A DNA stretch of 12,448 bases, taken from contig JBGZBP010000045.1 of the NCBI GenBank assembly GCA_041844735.1, positions 1 through 12,448 of the forward strand. The letters run 5' to 3'. Of this stretch, positions 5,879 through 12,271 are shown one piece after another; positions within the stretch are counted from its first letter, which is position 1, and each line of letters begins with the position of its first letter. Below the pieces are notes generated by a model. It did no database searches and was not told where the DNA came from. It was given only the letters and a program-made list of their open reading frames with translations. The stretch comes from CAJPNN01 sp041844735 (GTDB taxonomy: Bacteria; Bacillota; Clostridia; Peptostreptococcales; Anaerovoracaceae). Made by a program: the position numbers and the translations under genes.

Positions 5879-6175
5879 TTATTCAGTTTTGATTTTATCG
5901 TATTCTTTCAGCTTTCCAGCGTTTGCGGCTACATAGTCGGCTATCAGTTCCGACACTATATCACTTGCGCTCTGACGGTTCACATAGGCAATTTTCTGTA
6001 AAGCTCCGTAACTGCTCGGATAAAGAGCAAGGCTCACACGCTTCTTTGTTTCTCTCTCAACTGGCGGTCTGCCCTTTCCTGCTGGCTTATCAGCTTTCTT
6101 CTCGTCCTCTGTTGCTCCTGCTCCTATAATCGACTTAAACGCCGCTTCTTGGTCAAATTTTGCCTTTCCTGCCAT
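5879..6175 (-). CDS. Small ribbon-helix-helix partner of ParA (centromere-binding protein)
   Basis: A 98-residue protein is encoded immediately after parA: its ATG overlaps the parA stop (TAATG), with AGGAG just upstream. The first 40 residues are charged and disordered-looking, with a GKGRPPVERE linker. Residues about 44-90 (KKRVSLALYPSSYGALQKIA, then SASDIVSELIADYVA) fit a ribbon-helix-helix dimer. In type Ib partition systems, small RHH proteins of this size bind the centromere, stimulate ParA ATPase and repress the par promoter. The position and dyads suggest that role here. It is the leading candidate for binding the ATAAGTTATATA dyads across the plasmid, which is inference. Confidence 0.8.
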   Translation of the reverse strand: MAGKAKFDQEAAFKSIIGAGATEDEKKADKPAGKGRPPVERETKKRVSLALYPSSYGALQKIAYVNRQSASDIVSELIADYVAANAGKLKEYDKIKTE

Positions 6176-6939
6176 TACTCCTGCTCTCCTTTCAGAAATT
6201 CCTCTATAAAGGCTTTGTAGTCCTCTGATACCGTTGATTTTTCTGCAAAGTCAAATATATCTACCCTGTTCGCCTGTGCTTCTTCCACTGCTACTGCAGA
6301 ACGGATATAGGTCTTATAAATCGGTGCAGAAATATACTGGCTCAACTGCTCCGTAAGTTCCTTTATCTGCTTGCTGATATTTGCCCTCGGATTGAAACGA
6401 GTAAACAAAATACCCGTTATCTTCACATTCGGGTTGCAATACTTCTGTACGCTCTTTACAGTTTCATTAAGCTGGTTAATTCCCGTAGTCGCAAATATTC
6501 CTGCCGTTGTAGGTATCAGAATATCACTTGCCGCTGTAAATGCGTTGACCGTCAGCACACCCAACGAGGGCGGCGTATCAACAATGATATAATCATAGTT
6601 ATCCGATACGGCGGCAATCGCTTCTTTCAGCCTATGTTCCTTTCCTGTCTGTGAAAGCTCCTGTTCTGCTCCTGCAAGCATGATATTTGAGGGGATTATA
6701 TCATATCCACCGTTCATGTGCTGGATCGTTTCCTCTGCGGTCACTTCCCGTTTCATCAGCTCATAAATAGTCGGTACGTTATAATTTACCGAACCGCAAG
6801 CAGAAGAAAGATTTCCCTGTGGGTCAAGGTCAATTCCCAGTACTTTATATCCCTTATCTGCTAACCCTGCGGTCAAGGCTTGTGAGGTTGTCGTTTTACC
6901 AACGCCCCCTTTTTGATTAGCCACAGCTACAATTCTCAT
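6175..6939 (-). CDS. parA: ParA-family plasmid partition ATPase
   Basis: This is a 254-residue Walker-type ParA. The deviant Walker A, KGGVGKTT (residues 10-17), is followed by the Walker A' region DLDPQGN (38-44) and the Walker B region IIVDTPPSLG (118-127). ParA proteins move or position plasmid copies on the nucleoid using ATP. The short size and the lack of an N-terminal helix-turn-helix fit type Ib. I place the start at the ATG at 6939, which has AAAGGAG 9 bases upstream. The frame stays open to 7074, but that would translate the promoter and operator into low-complexity Tyr/Ile-rich residues. It forms an operon with the overlapping RHH gene. Confidence 0.95.
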   Translation of the reverse strand: MRIVAVANQKGGVGKTTTSQALTAGLADKGYKVLGIDLDPQGNLSSACGSVNYNVPTIYELMKREVTAEETIQHMNGGYDIIPSNIMLAGAEQELSQTGKEHRLKEAIAAVSDNYDYIIVDTPPSLGVLTVNAFTAASDILIPTTAGIFATTGINQLNETVKSVQKYCNPNVKITGILFTRFNPRANISKQIKELTEQLSQYISAPIYKTYIRSAVAVEEAQANRVDIFDFAEKSTVSEDYKAFIEEFLKGEQE

Positions 6940-6969
6940 AGGGTCACACTCCTTTACATTTGTTGTATA

Positions 6970-6999
6970 ACATATATAAGTTATATAATTTATATATGT
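6970..6999. promoter_or_regulatory. 30-bp operator dyad at the parA start site
   Basis: Two 15-base half sites match at 14 of 15 positions (outer arms ACATATATAA and TTATATATGT). The dyad covers the expected transcription start, just downstream of the -10 box, as expected for autorepression. It may also serve as, or be part of, the centromere parS. Confidence 0.75.
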
Positions 7000-7000
7000 T

Positions 7001-7029
7001 ATTGTACCACCATAATTTATATATGTCAA
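7001..7029 (-). promoter_or_regulatory. Promoter of parA and its RHH partner
   Basis: On the minus strand TTGACA (7029-7024) and TACAAT (7006-7001) are 17 bases apart, near consensus. It lies about 60 bases before the ATG at 6939. Confidence 0.85.
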
Positions 7030-7062
7030 TCCCTTTCCATACAGATTTAAGCGGTAAAAGAG

Positions 7063-7086
7063 AAAAGTCCTCACCGTGAGGACTTT
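7063..7086. terminator. Hairpin with TCAC-S-GTGA core, copy 3 (terminator-like)
   Basis: AAAGTCCTCAC pairs with GTGAGGACTTT around a central C, and tracts of T or A lie on each side. It can end leftward transcription from the toxin-antitoxin operon and insulate the parA promoter. It shares the six-copy palindrome core, so it may double as a protein site. Confidence 0.75.
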
Positions 7087-7110
7087 TTTTACTCACGGTG
7101 AGTAAAAAAA
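7084..7110. terminator. Hairpin with TCAC-S-GTGA core, copy 4 (terminator-like)
   Basis: A perfect palindrome of seven T, ACTCAC, a central G, GTGAGT and seven A directly abuts copy 3. Two adjacent copies of the core make this the densest site on the plasmid. Confidence 0.7.
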
Positions 7111-7124
7111 GAGGGCGGTTGCCC
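7107..7124 (-). terminator. Terminator of the toxin-antitoxin operon
   Basis: Just after the toxin stop, the minus strand reads GGGC-AACC-GCCC followed by TC and a run of seven T. The stem is short but the T run is clear. Together with the next two hairpins it forms a triple barrier before the parA promoter. Confidence 0.65.
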
Positions 7125-7133
7125 GTCCCCCTT

Positions 7134-7394
7134 TCAATCTTCATAATGTCCTTTGCATGAAACGATATAGATTATCTCGTCTTTTTCATAATAAACAATC
7201 CTATTGGTATCATCAATACGCCTGCTCCACATACCGCTTAGATTTTCCTTTAGCGGTTCGGGCTTCCCGATACCATCAAAGGTGCTTCTCTGAATATCCT
7301 TGATAAGTCCGTTAATTCTTTTCAGCGTTTTCTTATCCTGCGTCTGCCAGTACAGATAATCACTCCACGCTCTATCTTCCCATAGCAACCTCAT
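7134..7394 (-). CDS. yoeB: YoeB/Txe-family mRNA interferase toxin
   Basis: This 86-residue protein closely follows Escherichia coli YoeB. It has DYLYWQ, then GKPEPLK, then NLSGMWSRRI, and a C-terminal CKGHYED. The YoeB catalytic residues all fall at equivalent places: Glu46, Arg65, His83 and Tyr84. YoeB toxins cut mRNA on the ribosome and act as addiction or stress modules. The gene overlaps the antitoxin stop (TAATG), so the pair is translated together. Two extra residues follow the usual HY ending. The pairing is notable: the antitoxin is RelB/DinJ-like rather than YefM-like. Confidence 0.95.
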   Translation of the reverse strand: MRLLWEDRAWSDYLYWQTQDKKTLKRINGLIKDIQRSTFDGIGKPEPLKENLSGMWSRRIDDTNRIVYYEKDEIIYIVSCKGHYED

Positions 7395-7660
7395 TAGTCC
7401 ACCTCTATCAAGTCATGCTCTGCGAAATGGGCTTTACCGTCCTTAATATCACGCACGATATTTTCCAAATAACGGATATTGCTATCAGAATAAAACGGGT
7501 CTACCGATACCTCAAAAGGAATACGCTTTTCTCTGCCTACTTTTTTAGCAAACACAGTGAACGCCGCACTCATGGAAAGACCTAATTCAGAACACGCCTG
7601 TTCCATGCTCTTTTTTACATCTGCGTCCAGCTTGAAATTAACATTAACTGCCTGTGACAT
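7394..7660 (-). CDS. RelB/DinJ-family antitoxin
   Basis: This 88-residue antitoxin has the RelB/DinJ pattern. An N-terminal strand (VNVNFKLDADVKKSMEQAC) is followed by a helix-turn-helix-like ELGLSMSAAFTVFAKKV, forming a ribbon-helix-helix, then the linker REKRIPFEV. The C-terminal part binds and neutralises the toxin. RelB/DinJ dimers normally repress their own operon. I chose the ATG at 7660, with AGGAG 8 bases upstream; a frame beginning at GTG 7669 would overlap that ribosome binding site. It precedes and overlaps the YoeB-like toxin. Confidence 0.92.
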   Translation of the reverse strand: MSQAVNVNFKLDADVKKSMEQACSELGLSMSAAFTVFAKKVGREKRIPFEVSVDPFYSDSNIRYLENIVRDIKDGKAHFAEHDLIEVD

Positions 7661-7684
7661 ATACAACACTCCTTTCTTACTTAT

Positions 7685-7713
7685 AGTATATACAAGAACA
7701 AAGAAAAAGTAAA
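7685..7713 (-). promoter_or_regulatory. Promoter of the toxin-antitoxin operon
   Basis: On the minus strand TTTACT (7713-7708), a 17-base spacer and TATACT (7690-7685) lie about 25 bases before the antitoxin ATG. Confidence 0.65.
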
Positions 7714-7775
7714 GAATATTTCTTTAACTTTTCTTTAATATTTATAGTGTTTCCACCTCTCATATATTCATACAG

Positions 7776-7822
7776 CATAATAGCAATAACTTATTTTCTG
7801 TATTTATGTTATTGCTATTATG
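7776..7822. repeat. 15-bp inverted repeat downstream of rep
   Basis: CATAATAGCAATAAC (7776-7790) and GTTATTGCTATTATG (7808-7822) are perfect complements around 17 bases. The right arm with two more bases equals 5822-5838. There is no T run, so a protein-binding or recombination site is as likely as a terminator. Confidence 0.8.
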
Positions 7823-7840
7823 TATATTATTCGTTTGAAT

Positions 7841-7857
7841 TTAATCACGGTGATTAA
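7841..7857. promoter_or_regulatory. TCAC-S-GTGA palindrome, copy 5
   Basis: TTAATCAC-G-GTGATTAA has 8-bp arms. It overlaps the stop codon of rep and supplies its last codons. Confidence 0.6.
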
Positions 7858-9364
7858 CTCGGTCAACTCGCCCTATTCTCTGCAAATTCTCACAGCGAGA
7901 AAACACCGCCCGTAATTCTTCCGTGTCCAATCCTGCCGCTACGATCGGCTCTGCTGGCTTTAACTGCACTTTTTCTTTTGCCGCTTCATAATATTTATAA
8001 ACTGTCGGCTTAGACAATCCTGTTCCCCGTATAACCTCTGCTTTACTTGCAGTCGGGTTTTCACGAAAAAAATCAACTATTATCGGCTCTGCACTCTTTC
8101 TGCCGTTACCCTCACGCCAATCCTTGTTTTGTCGCTTCATACGAATATCACGAATAGCTCTTGCTTCTTCTAAATGGTCTTTCTGTTTCTGATAATTTCG
8201 CTTATTTCTCTCAATATGCAAATCTGTTAGATACTCAATATCTGAAATCTTAAAATTGTAATACTCCTTGCTATATACCTCTAATGCGCTCTCCACATCT
8301 TCTTCCGTCAATGGATTGTCATGCTCTATCAGTTTCAGCTTATCAAACACTTCATACATATCCGCTTTCAGCTTCTCTTTCGGCACATCACACTTACAAG
8401 CATAAATGACAAGACACATCAGATAATAGTATCTGTGACCGCCCGTAATCTCCCCTGCTCGGTTCAGCCACCAATTATACAGAGCGAAGCCCTGCTTGCC
8501 TTTTATGTCCCATTTCTTTTGCCGCTTGTTCTTCTCTACGACTACACGCTGATACCATTCGGGATAACTTTCCTTAGCCTGCTCCCTTGACATCTTAGAT
8601 GGGGCAAAACGCCGATTCACATCAACCCTATTCTGCGGCTTCACATAGGAATTAAGATACTCTAACGTTACCCTACCGCCAATCTGAAACGCTTTCACTT
8701 CAACATCATACTTCGGGTTAATGCTCCCCACCATACGAAAACCTTGAACGATTGACTGATACTGCACTTTATCTTTCTTGGAAGTCGATTTATAGTCCCA
8801 CATTCTAAAAGTAAGGTCATATTTCAAAGACTTCATTTGCAACTTGATATTCGGAAAAAGGTCTATCGGTTCTTCAAAAACGTAATACACATGAAGTCCC
8901 GTGCCACTCATTACAAGAAAAGTTGGAACAGGAAGTGTGCGAATATTTTCCGCTGGCTGTCCAAATCTTAACAACAAATTTTTTAATTCATACAATCCAA
9001 CCCCGTCAAGGTCAATCGCCAGCGCATACATACGTTGAGCGTTCTCTAAATTATTCGCCCTACCTCGATACGCAATCCCACTACACAAAGTAGATGGGTT
9101 CTGCTCCACATAATTTATATAATCTTCTTTCCATGTATCTGAAAGCATTATGCGACGCCTTAATCTTCTCCTTGTCCCACTGTCTTTTTCATCGGTATAA
9201 AGATAAACTGCATTAGGCTTTTCATAGTGACCACACTGCTCCCCCTGCTTCTGATTATCGGGGAAAATATAATCATAAAAAGAGCAACCATCCACCTCAT
9301 CATAAAGCACATTCAAAACTTCCAATACTTCTATATACTCCTGCGGTGGTTCTTTCTTAGCCAT
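7841..9364 (-). CDS. rep: Primase-like (archaeo-eukaryotic primase superfamily) plasmid replication protein
   Basis: This 507-residue protein carries primase-type motifs. AIDLDG (residues 116-121) holds the metal-binding Asp118 and Asp120, and MSGTGLHVYYVF (152-163) holds His158. A segment GFRMVGSINPKY (208-219) may supply the third motif region. Residues about 305-375 resemble a PriCT-type helical domain, and 434-463 (NPTASKAEVIRGTGLSKPTV) a helix-turn-helix for DNA. Such proteins initiate theta replication in Firmicutes plasmids by priming at, and binding, iterons. The iterons lie upstream, across one small gene. The start ATG has AAGGAAG 9 bases before it, and a promoter lies at 9414-9442. 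I see no helicase domain, so host helicase is probably recruited. Confidence 0.85.
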   Translation of the reverse strand: MAKKEPPQEYIEVLEVLNVLYDEVDGCSFYDYIFPDNQKQGEQCGHYEKPNAVYLYTDEKDSGTRRRLRRRIMLSDTWKEDYINYVEQNPSTLCSGIAYRGRANNLENAQRMYALAIDLDGVGLYELKNLLLRFGQPAENIRTLPVPTFLVMSGTGLHVYYVFEEPIDLFPNIKLQMKSLKYDLTFRMWDYKSTSKKDKVQYQSIVQGFRMVGSINPKYDVEVKAFQIGGRVTLEYLNSYVKPQNRVDVNRRFAPSKMSREQAKESYPEWYQRVVVEKNKRQKKWDIKGKQGFALYNWWLNRAGEITGGHRYYYLMCLVIYACKCDVPKEKLKADMYEVFDKLKLIEHDNPLTEEDVESALEVYSKEYYNFKISDIEYLTDLHIERNKRNYQKQKDHLEEARAIRDIRMKRQNKDWREGNGRKSAEPIIVDFFRENPTASKAEVIRGTGLSKPTVYKYYEAAKEKVQLKPAEPIVAAGLDTEELRAVFSRCENLQRIGRVDRVNHRD

Positions 9365-9404
9365 AGTACAACACTTCCTTATTTACATGATATATATTAT
9401 ATAC

Positions 9405-9432
9405 CTTATTTATATTATATAACATAAATAAG
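9405..9432. promoter_or_regulatory. Inverted repeat over the rep -10 box
   Basis: CTTATTTAT (9405-9413) and ATAAATAAG (9424-9432) flank 10 bases containing the -10 box. It is a likely autoregulatory operator for copy control, distinct in sequence from the ATAAGTTATATA dyads. Confidence 0.55.
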
Positions 9433-9442
9433 AAAAATGCAA
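9414..9442 (-). promoter_or_regulatory. Putative rep promoter
   Basis: On the minus strand a perfect TATAAT (9419-9414) stands 17 bases from a weak TTGCAT (9442-9437), about 50 bases before the rep ATG. Confidence 0.6.
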
Positions 9443-9450
9443 GTTCCTTT

Positions 9451-9675
9451 TTACCGTTCTTCTACCTGCGTATCAAGATAATAAGTACATAAAGTCCTAC
9501 TTACAGCCGTAGGGTGCATTTCCAAACCAACTGCACCAGCCACCAGCACATAACCACTTTCCAACCATTGGTTCTCTGTCTTGAACCGTTCCCTCAACTC
9601 CACAGGCAAATGATTTTTTACAGGCAACCCATCATAGGAAGATAAATAAGTAACATCAAAACCCTCAATCCTCAT
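9451..9675 (-). CDS. 74-residue protein between iterons and rep, function unknown
   Basis: I do not recognise a family. The protein begins MRIEGFDVTYLSSYDGLPV, continues through a charged middle (ELRERFKTENQWLESGY), and ends with AVGLEMHPTAVSRTLCTYYL, then DTQVEER. It has mixed alpha and beta character, no membrane segment and no signal peptide. The start is the ATG at 9675, with GAGAGGAG 9 bases upstream; a frame extending to 9720 lacks any such site. It lies directly downstream of the first iteron and 86 bases before rep, with the rep promoter in the gap. The place suggests a replication-control or accessory role, which is inference. Confidence 0.7.
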   Translation of the reverse strand: MRIEGFDVTYLSSYDGLPVKNHLPVELRERFKTENQWLESGYVLVAGAVGLEMHPTAVSRTLCTYYLDTQVEER

Positions 9676-9729
9676 GTATAAAAACTCCTCTCTGCTGAAT
9701 AATATATAATAGCCCCACACCCTATGTAA

Positions 9730-9956
9730 GGGGATTTAGATTATCAATATATTTTTTTACCTTTTCAGTGTACCCTGACAATCACCCCATGTCAAGGGGA
9801 CTTAGATTATCAATATATTTTTTTTACCTTTTTGAAGTCTTAGGGGACTTAGATTATCAATATATTTTTTTTACCTTTTTGAAGTCTTAGGGGACTTAGA
9901 TTATCAATAGGTTTTTCCACCTTTTTTTGAAGTCTTTGGGGACTTAGATTATCAAT
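9730..9956 (+). repeat. oriV: Five iterons: probable replication origin (oriV)
   Basis: GGGGACTTAGATTATCAAT occurs at 9796-9814, 9843-9861, 9890-9908 and 9938-9956, and once with one change (GGGGATTTAG...) at 9730-9748. Steps are 66, 47, 47 and 48 bases. Copies 2 and 3 are nearly identical over the full 47-base unit, including a T-rich stretch ending TTTTTTTTACC and a GAAGTCTTA joint; later spacers drift. Regular direct repeats beside rep, with AT-rich DNA between them, are the hallmark of an iteron-controlled theta origin. The roughly 4.5-turn spacing would place Rep on alternating faces of the helix. Confidence 0.85.
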
Positions 9957-10330
9957 GAAGTAATTCCACCTTTACCTCCAGTCATGTGTATTGCCCCATA
10001 GAGCCGTTTTTTCGCTCTGTGCGTAGTTTTTCCCATATTCTAATAAATCATTCGTCTATGTGGCTTACACGGCTTTTAACGGGTATCTCGCCGCTGATGG
10101 GTGAGAAATGCAGTCAAGGGCGGCTCCTGCCGCTTGCCTTGCCCTTGACGAAATGGAACGCCGCATAATAAGAAAAGGGGAAGTTGCTCACTCTTTGAGT
10201 AACTTCCCCTTGATTACTTTTCTATACTGCCCCTGTGAGAGCGTCACGGCTTATTAGAGCAGTCTTATTTCCCCCATTAAGGAAATACACCATGAAAACC
10301 ACCAAACGGCTCTATGGGGCAAATACCGTG
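9957..10330. other. Non-coding interval bracketed by a 19-bp inverted repeat
   Basis: No convincing gene is present. The arms TTGCCCCATAGAGCCGTTT (9991-10009) and its exact complement (10304-10322) enclose about 330 bases. They extend outward with one bulge (GTAT on the left, ATAC on the right). Inside are a 9-bp stem, GTCAAGGGC (10113-10121) with GCCCTTGAC (10141-10149), and the relaxase terminator at 10175-10211. It could be a replication element such as a single-strand origin, a relic of a small transposable element, or a large cruciform. Confidence 0.6.
10175..10211 (-). terminator. Terminator downstream of the relaxase gene
   Basis: A long stem (AAGGGGAAGTT with AACTTCCCCTT, then CTCA with TGAG around loop CTCTT) is followed on the minus strand by TTTTCTTATT. 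It lies about 120 bases after the relaxase stop and would keep transcription out of the iterons. Confidence 0.75.
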
Positions 10331-12190
10331 TTATATACCTCTGTCACGGTCATGTGTCCTGTTCCGTTCCCTCGTCTGTGCTTCTTGCTTCAATGCAGTG
10401 TCAAGCTGGCGGCGTGCTTCGGCTTCGGCTTGGTAATACTGCAATCGTCCCATGGTTGGAATTTCTTTCTGCTGTCCCATACGGTCAAGTATTTCCTGTC
10501 GTTGGTCTGCCGGTATCTGCTTCGCCGCTTCGAGAAATGCCGCTTTTACTTCTTCGGCTCTCTCCTTTGCCCCTCTGTTCTGCATAGCCGCCTTTGCCCT
10601 GTTCTGCTCCTGTGCCGCCATGCTTCTTTTTTCTTTTACCGCTTCATCTGCCTTGGACGGTTCGGACACACCAAGCGCACCCAGCTTGTCAAGATTACTC
10701 CTGCGCAATCTCTCAAAATTATCAATTTTGTTTTGCAGTTCTTTTTTCTCCCTGCCTTTGAAGATACCCAACTTGTCCCTTTCTTCCTGCAAGCTCTTTA
10801 TAGTTCGGCTCTGTTCCGATATGGTCTTTGAAATACTCTCTATTTCGTTTGCCTGTCTTTCATAGATCGGGTTCGGCTGATAGCTGGTACGCTCTGCACT
10901 CTGTACCATGGCTTTTACAAATTCACTGCGCAACGCTGAAAGTTTTCTTGCCATTTCTTCTGCATAGGCAGTATCAATTTTCTGTGCGTCCTGCTTTGGC
11001 TGCTCCTGCCGCATTATACTTTCACGCCTTACGACAAAACCGCTCTGTGGTTCTGCTGTTTTTGCCCTTTCTCTTATTGCTTCAAGACTGCTCTCTATTT
11101 TATCCCGTATGAATGAAATATCTCCTATTAACTTGTCTTTATGATAATCAAAATATGGAACTTTACGCCCATCACATTCTATTGTTCTTTCTGCACTGGC
11201 TGTGGTTGGCTCTAAACGCTTCGCTATGTTATAGGTTTTGAGCATTTCAGTTTGCAATCTCAAAAGCACATTTTTATTTTCTTCTGTGGCTTTTGGTAAC
11301 ATTCGTTCAATTTTTGCAATATGTTCATGCTGTTTATTCCATTCAATATCTTCTCTGATATTTATAATTTCTTTTTGTGTCTGCTTAGTCAGAATATCTA
11401 TTGTTTGCATCTGTCCATTTGCTGTTTTGATTTCTCTGTTTATCTTCCCACGGTCAGTTTTAATTCCTCGCTTCTCTAATTTTCTCGCTCCGCCCTCATG
11501 AATTGTTGGTACTCTGTCAACTCCCTGTTCCTTTAGACTTCTGTGGTCTATCCTCTGTGGCAGACTTTTTTTTTCAAGTTCTTGGTTTACTTTTTCAGCC
11601 CAGCTTTCACGGGAACGCTGTAAAAATTCCTTACTATCCCAATTCGTTGTTTTGACTGTTTTGCATTTATATGTCTGTTTCTTTTTATCATACTGCTTTT
11701 GACCGTTTTTATCTAAAATATATTCTTTTTTTTGCTTCACTCCCCACGAATTGTCTTGTTCAATCGGTCTTGTGGTAAGCATGATATGAGCGTGTGGGTT
11801 TCCGTCCTCTTTATCGTGAATGGAAAAATCAACACACATTCCATTATCTACAAAATTCTCTTTTGCAAAATCACGGACAAGTTTTATCTGTTCTTCCCGT
11901 GATAATTCCACGGGCAAGGCTACTTCATACTCTCTCGCTAACTGCGCTTTACTGCTTTTCTCTATTTGTTCTACTGCGTTCCATAATGTTTGCCTATCTT
12001 GATATTCTTTTGGTGCATTTTCACAAAGCATAATTTCACTATATACAACGCTGCCTTTTTTCATATAATCGTGTTCTATTCCGTCATACTCATTATACAA
12101 TTTTTCCCCGCTTCTATATGCCGCCGCACCAACGGCAGACCGCCCTTGTCCTCTGCTTATAATTTTACAAGTGCAATGATATATAGCTAT
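10331..12190 (-). CDS. mobA: MobA/MobL (MOBQ) relaxase with a probable ATA start codon
   Basis: The relaxase nicks oriT, stays covalently bound to the 5' end and pilots the strand. Read from ATA at 12190, the 619-residue protein opens AIYHCTCKIISRGQGRSA, then VGAAAYRSGEKLYNEYDG, the classic MobA/MobL N-terminus. Tyr25 (in AAAYRSG) aligns with the RSF1010 MobA catalytic tyrosine, and GNPHAH (His133, His135), with His125 in FSIHD, gives the metal-binding histidines. Residues beyond about 240 are largely coiled coil, with HTHDRDRGI at the end. The first ordinary start in frame is TTG at 12100, which would delete the catalytic tyrosine. AAAGGGGG (12207-12200) stands 9 bases before ATA, and a stop lies just upstream. 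No primase domain is fused. Confidence 0.93.
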   Translation of the reverse strand: MAIYHCTCKIISRGQGRSAVGAAAYRSGEKLYNEYDGIEHDYMKKGSVVYSEIMLCENAPKEYQDRQTLWNAVEQIEKSSKAQLAREYEVALPVELSREEQIKLVRDFAKENFVDNGMCVDFSIHDKEDGNPHAHIMLTTRPIEQDNSWGVKQKKEYILDKNGQKQYDKKKQTYKCKTVKTTNWDSKEFLQRSRESWAEKVNQELEKKSLPQRIDHRSLKEQGVDRVPTIHEGGARKLEKRGIKTDRGKINREIKTANGQMQTIDILTKQTQKEIINIREDIEWNKQHEHIAKIERMLPKATEENKNVLLRLQTEMLKTYNIAKRLEPTTASAERTIECDGRKVPYFDYHKDKLIGDISFIRDKIESSLEAIRERAKTAEPQSGFVVRRESIMRQEQPKQDAQKIDTAYAEEMARKLSALRSEFVKAMVQSAERTSYQPNPIYERQANEIESISKTISEQSRTIKSLQEERDKLGIFKGREKKELQNKIDNFERLRRSNLDKLGALGVSEPSKADEAVKEKRSMAAQEQNRAKAAMQNRGAKERAEEVKAAFLEAAKQIPADQRQEILDRMGQQKEIPTMGRLQYYQAEAEARRQLDTALKQEAQTRERNRTHDRDRGI

Positions 12191-12199
12191 AGCTTAACG

Positions 12200-12207
12200 C
12201 CCCCTTT
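12200..12207 (-). promoter_or_regulatory. Ribosome binding site that fixes the relaxase start at ATA
   Basis: On the minus strand AAAGGGGG ends 9 bases before the ATA codon at 12190-12188. It is the only good ribosome binding site placed for a protein that includes the conserved N-terminus. The TAA at 12196-12194 rules out any start further upstream in this frame. Confidence 0.75.
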
Positions 12208-12234
12208 GTCTTTTTTCGTTCTACGCTTTTATAT

Positions 12235-12259
12235 GGATTTCCTCACGGTGAGGAAATCC
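12235..12259. promoter_or_regulatory. TCAC-S-GTGA palindrome, copy 6 (relaxase leader)
   Basis: A 25-base perfect palindrome with 12-bp arms: GGATTTCCTCAC, a central G, and GTGAGGAAATCC. It lies just upstream of a TATAAA (minus strand, 12233-12228) that may be the relaxase -10 box, so it would sit between -10 and -35 and could repress the relaxase. There is no T run, which argues against a terminator. Confidence 0.65.
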
Positions 12260-12271
12260 AACAAGTACAGA

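Noticed and set aside
6940..7074. N-terminal extension of ParA by 45 residues
   Set aside because: It would translate the promoter and operator into Tyr/Ile/Asn-rich sequence. The ATG at 6939 begins the conserved ParA N-terminus and has a good ribosome binding site.
7063..7110. Classical ParB (Spo0J-type) parS sites
   Set aside because: The core TCAC-S-GTGA differs from the TGTTTCACGTGAAACA type, and the plasmid has no ParB of that family, only a small RHH partner.
9730..9956. Regular repeats that could be read as a small CRISPR array
   Set aside because: The spacers are nearly the same as each other and continue the repeat, the array has no cas genes, and it lies beside rep. Iterons explain it better.
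9986..10168. 60-residue plus-strand frame in the interval near the iterons
   Set aside because: It begins inside the 19-bp inverted repeat arm, has no ribosome binding site, and its product shows no recognisable pattern.
9988..10326. Complete insertion sequence
   Set aside because: The ends look like terminal inverted repeats, but there is no transposase frame inside and no clear target duplication, so I describe it only as an inverted-repeat interval.
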